A DNA stretch of 64,000 nucleotides, from positions 248,001 to 312,000 of the forward strand of contig NC_057321.1 in assembly GCF_000687475.1 (NCBI RefSeq), read 5' to 3'. This DNA is from Ustilaginoidea virens. Taxonomy: Eukaryota; Ascomycota; Sordariomycetes; Hypocreales; Clavicipitaceae. The notes below the pieces were generated by a model that was not told the origin of the DNA, searched no databases, and was given only the letters and a program-made list of their open reading frames with translations. This document shows, one piece after another, positions 54,831 through 64,000 of the stretch (position 1 is its first letter; every line of letters begins with the position of its first letter). The translations under genes were made by a program, and so were the position numbers.

Positions 54831-56661
54831 CCCCCAGCCAGATCACAATAGGAACACTATATCAAGAAGATTAATAATATTAAGGACTATATGGATAGAC
54901 ACCCCTTTTTAGTCCTAATATTATATAATAATTCTACCTTTATCGACACCCTAATTGATTCTAATTGTGACTACTATAGTGCGATAAGCAAAAGAACCAT
55001 CTAAAGGTTAAGACTTTAGCCTATCCGCCTGCTATCTTATAGGAAACTCAGGACTATAGTAGATATAAAGAGTCGATCGGGGGAGCGATAAACTACCCCC
55101 TCGATTACTTACGCCATTTGTATCGATATTAATATTAATGGATGGCCATTAGCTATAATGCTATATGTCGTCCTAGGCCTCACCCGCGATATTATCCTAA
55201 GGTTGCCTTAGATAGAGTACTACAATATCGAACTGCAGGCGAAATAATACTAATTGAGAATTGGAGCTATTAGCGGCCTACTTATAAAGGAATTAACTAT
55301 TTAATTCTCTAGGCCTACTGCGATTAATATTCTTAGATTAGTCTTTTACGGCATACTATAATGTGCGGTATATACCTAAGATAACTTGACTTCTTTCTTC
55401 CTTATAAGCCTATAGGAGCTTATATATATCCTCTGTATTATACTCCTACTATATTAGGATTTAGCTTCCCCTTTGGCTTAGCTATAGACCCTATTACTAG
55501 AGCTTTAGGATTTTGCCAATCTTTTCGATAAGGCGAAAGCTTCTAGCCTTCTACTGCATTAGGGTATACTTAATTACTATATTAAGCTTAAACCGACCCT
55601 AGATAGGGGGCCACCCGACCTCCTATAGGGACCGCTATATAATATACCGTAAGACTAGCTATTTAAGATTTAGAGATAGGTAATAGACCTTATAGATAAA
55701 GGGTAGATCTGCACAAGCTCCTTATTAGTAGCAGCACTAGTTCTACTCGTAAGAAAGGCAAGCGGCAGATAGTGTTTTTATATGGACTACCAGGCCCTAA
55801 ATAAAGTTATAATGTAGGACTGGTACTCCCTTCCCTTAATTAAGGAGATACTATACTCCCTATTCTAGGCGAAGTGGTTTATAAAGGTAGATATCTGCAC
55901 TATATTCCATAAGATCTATATTACTAAGGGCGATAAATACCTAATTATATTCTAGACCCATTTTAGTCTTTTTAAGTAGTTAATAACCCCCTTTGGCCTA
56001 ACTAGGGCCCCTGCGATATTCTAGCGTTATATTAATAGGGCCTTAGGGGACTTATTAGGGGATTTCGCTACTGCTTATCTAGATAACGTTTTAGTCTATA
56101 CTAGAGGCTTACAGAAGGAATATATAGACCGCATTAGGGTTATCCTTTAGCGCCTATAAAATGCCAGCCTAAATCTAGATCTAGATAAATATAATTTCGC
56201 AGTAAAGGAGGTACGCTACCTTAGCTATATTATAATAGTAGGAAAGGAGATCTATTTAGACCCTAAGAAGATTAAGGCGATTTAAAAGTAGGAAGCCCCT
56301 ATAAAGTTATAGGGCATTTAGAGCTTTTTAGGGTTTATAAACTTCTACTGCGATTTTATCCTAAATTTCTCCTACCTAACTAAGCCCCTAGTTTAACTAA
56401 TATAGAAGGGTATCCCTTTTTAATAGCTTAGAGAGGAAGAAAAGGCTTTCTAAGCACTTAAATAGTACTTTATTTTATACCTAGTTTTTACCTAATAGGA
56501 CCTTAAGAAGGAAACGATCCTTAAGGCAGATAGCTTTAGTATGGCTATTAGTAGCTGCCTCTCCTAAATTAGGGAGGATAAGGTACTTCACCCAATTATA
56601 TACCACTCAGTATGGCTTATAAAAGCTAAATAGAACTATACTATCCATAATAAGGAGCTAC
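54831..56661 (+). pseudogene. F1 protease, reverse transcriptase and start of RNase H, cut by F2
   Basis: Protease TLIDSNCD (near 54955; functional form Asp-Ser-Gly). RT with VLLVRKA (near 55740), a palm FGLTRAPA (near 55995) and the active site AYLDNVLVY (near 56080; second Asp changed to Asn). RNase H starts with KADSFSMAISSCLSQ (near 56523). The frame is interrupted at the target gctac (56657-56661) by F2 and resumes at 62302. Confidence 0.9.
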
Positions 56662-56915
56662 TGTCACGGACTCGGGCTATGCCCGTATCATGGATTGACT
56701 GAGGCTCGGGCTACGCCCGTGCCTAGCCCGGAACGGATAACATAAGGTAGACGCGCGGGCCTATAGGGCAACATTAGGGCTCTAGCCTGCGCCACATACG
56801 GATGTATATAGACTGCAGAAGGGACCCGATTCAGGCTCTTCTCCCTTCCTCCTTAGTTTTATCAATATATCCAATTAATGCCTATTCATAATAGCCCTAG
56901 GGCCAGTCCATCACA
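56662..56915 (+). repeat. 5' LTR of F2
   Basis: 254 bp, TGTCACGGACTCGGG to gtccatcaca. It keeps the TG/CA ends, unlike most other copies. Confidence 0.93.
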
Positions 56916-58215
56916 ATTAATAAAACTCTCTTAACCCTTATTGTTATATCTCATACAACTACCGACAATAGATATAGACCCCCTATAGAACACCATAGGC
57001 TCAGACAATGCCCGACGCGCCCCCGCTCAATAATAGGCCGCACAATTAGAGTCAATTACAAACACTATAGAAGTACTTAATGCAAGGTTCCAAAAATAGC
57101 TATCCTAAAGCCAAGAGAGTGAGCGCCAGATACGCGCCCAGGCCAAGCAGACTGAGCGTCAGATATAGGCTCTTATCAACCAGATGCAGCAATAACTATC
57201 GTTAGTACCCATATTAACCCTAGACTAATCCTAGACCAACTCCATTCTAATCCTAGAGGAAACCTAATAAAAACGTAAGCTAATACCGGTCGGGGAACCC
57301 TTTAATGGCAAAAAGGCTATATTTACTGTATAGAAGACCTTTATAGAGCATAAGTTGGAGATCAATTAGGACTTTATTAGTAATAATAAGACCTAATAGA
57401 TGTTTATCTACTAGAACCTCTTGGCTATAATCTAATCCTAAGTTGCAGCATTCTTTAAGAATAATATAGCCTTCTATTACCGCCCTATAGCCTTCTTTAA
57501 TTACCTATAGCAACTCTTTAAGGATCTGCATTAAGAGGAATGCATAATTACTAAGCTTAAGTATACCCTCTGTTAGATGCTGAAAGAACCCTTCTTAGCC
57601 TTCTTTATACGCTTTAAGGAAAAATTAGCATTAGTAGGGGGGCTTAATTAGCCCAAATCAGTAAAGCTAGAAATACTCTAATCCGCCCTTAACCCTTATA
57701 TATTAGAAAAGATTATCAGCCTAAGGGTCTCCTATAAAGACTATAATACGGCTATTGTATGGTACTATGAAATTGCCATCGACCTAGAGATAAGCCTTAC
57801 TGCGAAACGCTATGCGGATCTTTACTAGAATTATAATAATAATGCCTAGGACCTATAGGCAACCGCTTGGGATAAGGATGGTGATACGCCTATAATAGGC
57901 GTTAATAAGCTAGATTTAAAGGGTAAAAAGAAGCTATCTACTAAGAGGGCAGTATAGGTTTTAAGAGAGGTCCTTAAGGAGCGCTACTAGAAATCACTTT
58001 ATACCCAATGCGGAAATGCCGGCCATAAAATGCCAGAATGCAAGCTAAGGCCGGCCTAGCCTCTACTAGAGATAACTATAGCTTCTATAGACCTAAAGGC
58101 TGTAGAAGCCTCGCGAATCGCCAAGCTTAGAGATAGCGATAATAGCGATTCCTAGGGAAAAGACTAGCCCTTAAGCTAAGTCTTGCAAGAGGGCTTAAAA
58201 AACGTACCTAGCTTT
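56916..58215 (+). pseudogene. F2 Gag with CCHC knuckle
   Basis: Same gene as in F1. The knuckle at about 57997-58045 reads Tyr-x-x-Cys-x4-His-x4-Cys, a CCHC knuckle with only its first Cys lost. Core box AFFIRFKEKL near 57600. Broken by many TAG/TAA. Confidence 0.88.
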
Positions 58216-60035
58216 TAGCCAGGTTACAATAGGAATACTGCATAAAGGAGATTGATAATATTAAGGACCATATAGATAGATACCCCTTTTTAGTCCCAAT
58301 ATTATATAATAATTCTACCTTTATTGATACCCTAATTAATTCTAGTTGTAACTGCTATAGTATAATAAGCGAAAGAACTATCTAAAGGTTAGGACTCCAG
58401 CCTATCTGCCTATTATCTCATAGGAAACTTAAGACTATAGTAGATATAAAGAGTCGATCAGGGGAGCAATAGACTACCCCCTTAATTACCTATACTATCT
58501 ATATCGATATTAATATCAATAGATAGCCGTTAGCTGTAATGCTATACGTCATCCTAAGCCTTACCCGCAATATTATCTTAGGGTTGCCTTAGATAGAGTA
58601 TTGCAATATCGAACTGTAGGCAAAGTAGCGCTAATTAAGAATTAGAGCTACTAGCAGCCTACTTATAAAGGAATCGACTACTTAATCCTCTAGGCCTACT
58701 GCAATTAACGTTCTTAGATTAGTCTTTTATAGCATACTATAATATGCGGTATATACCTAAAACAACTCGACCTCCTTCTTCCTTATAAGCCTATAGGAGC
58801 TTATATGCATCCTCTGCATTATGCTCTTACTGTATTAGGATTTAGCTTCCCCTCCGGCCTAGCTATAGATCCTACTACTAGAGCTCTAGGATTTCGCCGA
58901 CCTCTTCAATAAGGCGAAAGCTTCTAGCCTCCTACTACACTAGGGTATACTAGATTACTATATTAAGCTCAAACCGACCTTAAATAGGGGGCTATCCGAT
59001 CTCCTATAGGGACCGATATACAATATGCCGTAGGACTAGCTACTTAAGATTTAAAGATAGATAACAGACCTTATAAATAAAGGGTAGATCTGCGCGAGCT
59101 TTTTATTAGCGGTAGTACTAGTTCTGCTCGCAAGAAAGGCAAGCAGCAGATAACGTTTTTGTATAGACTACTAGGCCCTAAATAAGGTTATAACATAAGA
59201 CTAGTACCCCCTTCCCTTAATTAAGGAGATACTATACTTCCTATCTTAGGCGAAGTGGTTTATAAAGGTAGATATCTATACTACATTCCATAAGATCTAT
59301 ATTGCTAAGGGCGATAAATACCTAATTATATTCTAGACCTATTTCGGTCTTTTTAAGTGATTAGTAACCCCTTTTGGCCTAACTAGGGCCCCTATGATAT
59401 TCTAGCATTATATTAATAGGGCCTTAGGGGACTTATTAGGGGATTTTGCTACTATTTATCTAAACGATATTTTAGTCTATACTAAAGGCTTATAGAAGGA
59501 ATATATAGACTGCATTAGGGTTATCCTTTAGCGCCTATAAGATACCAGCCTAAATCTAGATTTAGATAAATGTGATTTCGCAGTAAAAGAGGTCTGCTAC
59601 TTTAGCTATATTATAATGGCAGGAAAGGAGATCTACCTAAATCCTAAGAAGATTAAAGCAATCTAAGAGTAGGAAGCCCCTATAAAATTGCAGGGCATCT
59701 AAAGCTTTCTAGGGTTTGTAAACTTCTACCGTAATTTTATCTTAAACTTCTCCTATTTAGCTAAGCCCCTGGTTTGACTGATGTAAAAGGGTATCCCCTT
59801 TTAATAGCTTAAAGAGGAAGAAAAGGCTTTTTAAGCGCTTAAATAATATTTTATTTTATACCTAGTCCTCGCCTAATAAGACCCTAAGAAGGAAACGATC
59901 CTTAAGGCAGATAACTCTAGTATAGCTATTAGTAGCTGCCTCTCCTAAATTAGGGAGGATAGGGTATTTCACCTAGTCGCATACCACTTAGTATGGCTTA
60001 TAAAAGCTAAATAGAATTATACTATCTACAATAAG
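58216..60035 (+). pseudogene. F2 protease and reverse transcriptase
   Basis: Protease segment TLINSSCN (near 58330). RT runs from about 59050: LLARKAS, FGLTRAP (near 59375), and an active site IYLNDILVY (near 59455; first Asp changed, the second kept). RNase H begins near 59905 with KADNSS. Stops are throughout. Confidence 0.88.
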
Positions 60036-61350
60036 GAGCTGCTTACTATTATCTTGTACCTTAAGGTATAATCAGCTAAACTCTATTCTATTACTGCTCT
60101 ATTTACAATTCTTATAGACTATAAGAACCTTAAATACTTTGCCTAACTAAAGGAGATATTAGAACGCTAGGCGCGATAGGCTAAGATATTAGCCCTCTTT
60201 AACTTTTACCTTTAGTACTAGCCCAGCTTATAGGCCTAATACCCTAATGCACTCTTACGATAGGAGTAAAAGGCAGACAGTATAGCTCTAAGGTTTAGCC
60301 AAATCCTTTAACTACTATCTATCTCTACTATAGAGGCAGACCTAATAGAGGTCTAGCTAGACCCAGTGGGAGATCGGCTGACTATAGCCCTAGGTATAAC
60401 GGAGGATATGCTAATAGCGGCTTCATTAATTAGAATCTCTCTACCTAATAGCTCTTAGGTCTTTACTAATGCATACCTATAGGCGCTTTAGAACTAGGCT
60501 ATAGCCAAGGATAAATTATATTAGGCCTAGTAGAAGGCTATAGCAAATAGAGAATAATGATTCCTTATAAAGGCAAAGACTAGAAAATAGATTATAGATT
60601 ATACCCTAAACGCTTATAGAGCGCTACTCTACTAGGGCCAGGTTTAACTCTTTTCGTTCAAGCCGCTAACAACTATAGTAATCTAACGATACTATAACTC
60701 CCTTATTACGGGGCACCTAGGGAAGAATATAACCTTCTAACTCCTATAATAGGACTACTACTTTAATAGCATATCGTCTAAAGTAGCTTAGTTTATTTAG
60801 AATTACTAATACTATAGGGCGTATAAGAGCCGCTAGTTGCGATAGGGCCTATTCTAGCCCTTACTAATTTTAGATTATTTTTGGTCTTAAATCTCTATTA
60901 ACTTTATAACCGACCTCCTAGCCTGGGATGCCTCTAACCTGCATTACCTAATAGTTATTACCGACCGCCTGTCTAAGTATGTCTAGCTTAAGGCAATATA
61001 CTTAATGCAAGCAGAAGATTATGCAAAATAGTTTCTCGATTGCTAGTAGCGGTACTATAGATTCCCCGCCTAGATTATTAGCGATAGAGGCTTAGACTAG
61101 GTAGGCTAATTCTAGACTACAATATATAAGGCTATTAGGACCAAATAACTCCTCTTGACTATATACCACCTATAGACTGACGGTAGTATAGAGCGTATAA
61201 ACTAGGAGGTCTAGGCTATCTTACACATTAAGGTAGCATTCGACTAATACAATTAGCCCTAATATCTTACAACTTATTAATATGCTCTAAATAACTGCAC
61301 TTCCTTAGTTACTAGATATAGTCCGAACTGTCTCCTAAATGGCTTTAACT
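60036..61350 (+). pseudogene. F2 RNase H end and integrase
   Basis: The integrase carries the zinc-finger remnant GHLGKN (near 60710), NFITDLLAWD (first Asp, near 60905), ISDRGLDQ (second Asp, near 61080) and TDGSIERINQEV (Glu, near 61185), all three catalytic residues kept. The end of this domain, near 61350, is the point where element D entered the sister copy F3. Confidence 0.88.
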
Positions 61351-62047
61351 CTCCTATTATAGTATCTCCCCCTAATATTATACTAAATTTAACGACCCCT
61401 AAGGGGCAAATAGCGCGCTTTCTAGCTACAATATGGGAGGGGGGCGAACTTGCTTAAGCTGCTATCGCCTTTGCTTAGCAATAGCAGTAGGACGCAATAA
61501 ACCGCTCCTAACGCCTAGCGGAACGCTATTAAATCGGGGACTAAGTCTGGCTAAATCTACAGAATATTAAGACTAATTGGCCTTACAAAAAGCTCGACTG
61601 GGTATCTGCTAAATATACTATTATGGCCATCCTATCCCCGCTTAATATCCGACTTAATGTTCCTAATGGTATCTACCTGGTTTTTTACGTTAATCTTATA
61701 GAATATGCCGCTTCCGACCTGCTGCCGAGCCAAATACTCACAGATACTAGGCCCGACCCCCTATTAGTCTTACCAAGGGACTCTAATACCCCGCATAAGG
61801 AATTTAAGGTTAAGGAGATACTAGCTGCTAAAAACGCTTGGGGTTATAGTGGAAAATGTAATATGCTAGTAAAATAGAAGGGATATAACTCGCCAACTTA
61901 GGAACCACTAGAGAACTTCGAGGATACTATAGCACGAGAGGCATTTGAGTTTAAATAGGGGGATATTTGGATATATAATAGACCCAGCCGAACCCTATAG
62001 CAACCCCGATATAGAATGGATGAAATTTTTCCTAGAGAAGGGAGGTA
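61351..62047 (+). pseudogene. F2 integrase tail with chromodomain
   Basis: A GPY/F-like module (SAKYTIMAILSPLNIRL, near 61610) is followed by a chromodomain at about 61795-61930: EFKVKEILAAK, then YSGKCNMLVK, stop, KGYNSPT, stop, EPLENF. The two stops replace the conserved Trp of VKWKGY and TWEP. An 84-codon open stretch (61623-61877) covers most of it. Chromodomains steer these elements to methylated histone H3 heterochromatin. A purine tract (gagaagggaggta) precedes the LTR. Confidence 0.92.
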
Positions 62048-62301
62048 TATTACGGACTCGGGCTATGCCTGTATTATAGATTGACTGAGGCTTAGGCTGC
62101 GCCTGTGCCTAGCCCGGAACGGATAATATAAGGTAGACGCGCGGGCCTATAGGGCAATATTAGGGCTCTAGCCCGCGCCACACACGGATGTATATAGACT
62201 GCGGAAGGGACCTGATTCAGGCTCTTCTCCCTTCCTCTTTAGTTTTATTAATACATCCGATTGACGCCTATTCGCAGTAGCCCTAGGGCCAGTCCGTCAC
62301 A
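62048..62301 (+). repeat. 3' LTR of F2
   Basis: 254 bp, tattacggactcggg to gtccgtcaca, followed by the right gctac copy. Confidence 0.93.
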
Positions 62302-64000
62302 GCTACTTACTATTATCTTATGCCTTAAGGCGTAGTCAGCTAAATTCCGTTCTATTACTATTCTATTTATAATTCTTATAGACTATAAGAACCTTAAGTA
62401 CTTCGCCCAACTAAAGGAGATATTAAAATGCTAGGCGCAATAGGCCGAGATATTAGCCCTCTTTAACTTCTACCTTTAGTACTAGCCTAGCTTATAGGCC
62501 TAATGCCTTAATTCACTCTTGCGATAGGAGCAAGAGGCAGACAGTATAGCTCTAAGGTTTAGCTAAGTCCTTTAACTACTATCTATCTCCGCTATAGAGG
62601 CGGACCTAATAGAGGTCTAGCTAGATCTAATAGAAGATCGGCCGACTATAGCCCTAGGTATAATAAAGGATACGCTAATAGCGGCTTTATCGACTAGAGT
62701 CTCCTTATCTAGCAGCTTTTAGGTCTTTACTAACATATACCTATAGGCGCTTTAAGACTAGGCTATAGCTAAGGACAAACTATATCAGGCCTAGTAGAAG
62801 GCTATAGTAAATAGAGAATGATGATTCTTTATAGAGGTAAAGACTAGAGAGTAAATTGCAAATTATACCCTAAATGCCTATAGAGTGCTATTCTACTAGG
62901 GCTAGATTTAGCTCCCTTCGTTCGAGCCGCTAATAACTATAGTAATCCAACGATACTATAACTCTCCTACCGCAGGGCACCTAGGGAAGAATATAACCTT
63001 CTAACTCCTATAATAAGACTACTACTTTAATAGTATATCGTCTAAGGTGGCTTAGTTTATTTAGAATTGCTAATGCCGTAGGGCGCATAAGAGCCGCTAG
63101 TTGCGATAAGGCCTATTCTAGCCCTTACCGATCCTAGATTGTTTTTAGTCTTAAATCTCTATTGACTTTATAACTAACCTCCTAGCTTAGGACGCCTCTA
63201 ACCCGCATTACCTAATAGTTATTACTGACCGCTTATCTAAGTATATTTAGTTTAAGGCAATACACTCAATATAAGCGGAAGATTGTATAGAATAGTTTCT
63301 CAACTACTAGTAGTAGCACTATAGATTCCCCGCCTAGATTATTAGTAATAGAGGCTTAGACTAGGTAAGCTAATTTTAGACTACAATATATAAGGCTATT
63401 AGGACTAAATAACTCCTCTCGACTGTATACTACCTATAGACCGATGGTAGTATAGAGTATATAAACTAGGAGGTTTAGGCTATTTTATACATTAAGGTAG
63501 TATTTGACTAATACGACTGGCCTTAATATCTCGCGATTTATTAATACGCTCTAAATAACTATACTTCCTTAGTCACTAGATATAGTCTGAACTATCTCCT
63601 AAATAGCTTCGACTCTCCTATTATAGTACCTCCCCCTAATATTATATTGAATTTAATAACCCCTAAGGGGCAAGTAGCATGCTTCCTAGCTATAATACAG
63701 GAGGGGGGCGAACTCGTTTAGGCTGCTATTGCCTTTGCTTAGTAATAATAGTAGGACGCGATGAACCACTCTTAACGCCTAGCGGAACGTTATTAAGTTA
63801 GGGACTAAGTCTGGCTAAGCCTATAGAATATTAAGATTAACTGGCCTTATAAGAAGCTTGATTAGGTATCTGCTAAGTATATTATTGTAGCCATCCTATC
63901 CCTACTTAATATCCGACTTAATATTCCTAATAGTATCTACCTGGTTTTTTATATTGATCTTATAGAATATACCGCTTCTGACCCGCTACTAAGCTAAATA
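62302..64000 (+). pseudogene. F1, right part: RNase H end, integrase, start of chromodomain region
   Basis: Continues F1 after F2. It aligns with F2 60041-61732. Integrase motifs are recognisable near 63130 and 63350-63450 (SNRGLDQ, with Asp changed to Asn; TDGSIEYINQ). The GPY/F region begins near 63880. The window ends before the chromodomain and 3' LTR. Confidence 0.88.

Larger units (their letters stand above)
56662..62301 (+). mobile_element. Element F2: full-length decayed chromovirus nested in F1
   Basis: 5640 bp. 254-bp LTRs at 56662-56915 and 62048-62301, target copies gctac at 56657-56661 and 62302-62306. Internal order: Gag, protease, RT, RNase H, integrase, chromodomain, purine tract. 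The two LTRs differ by transitions only. F1 sequence is continuous across it. Confidence 0.96.

Noticed and set aside
1..64000. Alternative genetic code with TAG read as Trp or Gln
   Set aside because: Element B and the open fragments use TGG, CAG and CAA normally, and TAG sits at CpA/TpG mutation sites in decayed copies only.
1..64000. Starship-type giant element, host metabolic or secondary-metabolite genes
   Set aside because: No tyrosine recombinase (DUF3435-like) or host enzyme motif was seen; all long readable frames belong to retroelements or the Tc1 element.

Overview
The window is a filamentous-ascomycete-type transposon graveyard. I find no host gene, rRNA operon or CRISPR array. 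The signs of a fungal genome are the element types (Ty1/copia, chromodomain Ty3/gypsy, Tad/I-like LINEs, a Tc1 element) and the decay pattern: related copies differ almost only by transitions, CpA/TpG have become TpA, and tryptophan and glutamine codons have become TAG/TAA. This is the footprint of repeat-induced point mutation (RIP). Target-site duplications (TSDs), empty sites in sister copies and reading frames that resume after an insertion let most of the 64 kb be resolved into nested elements.

Left block (1-20025). A 7348-bp young copia element (B, minus strand, 3496-10843) has LTRs identical by eye, a 5-bp TSD and one intact 1649-codon Gag-Pol frame. It sits in the RNase H end of an old decayed copia element (A, plus). 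A appears to lie in the leader of a different copia-type element (D, plus, to 16881). D sits in the 3' part of a chromovirus (F3, plus, to 17822), which abuts and probably entered an opposite-strand chromovirus (F4, minus, 17823-20025). F4 also holds a 350-bp solo LTR of the D/E lineage.

Middle block (20026-30835). A short unassigned stretch holds a tRNA-like/poly-A segment, a MITE candidate and microsatellites. Then comes a full-length decayed copia element G (minus, 21073-28286, TSD gatac) carrying a Tc1/mariner DD34E element. After it are short tandem repeats, an old chromovirus 3' end (F5), and H, a second copy of the G family in the opposite orientation (starts 29420).

Right block (30836-64000) is largely insertions inside H: a full copia element E2 (30836-38122, TSD agaaa); a LINE (LINE-2, minus, 39441-52869, 15-bp TSD) itself split by a second LINE of the same clade (LINE-1, plus, 41819-48635, 15-bp TSD); and a chromovirus F1 (from 53281) split by its sister F2 (56662-62301, TSD gctac). 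F1 and H run past the window end.

Only B looks competent. It has an intact frame, an AGAGGGGG polypurine tract, and a primer-binding site that matches the anticodon arm of initiator tRNA-Met, implying half-tRNA priming. Points most worth a second look: that primer site and the repeat-rich leader of B; a CCCH-type Gag knuckle and aberrant RT box in the D/E lineage with a hydrophobic mini-ORF before the 3' LTR; and a coding-like antisense block in the 3' region of LINE-1. No coordinated host pathway is present.
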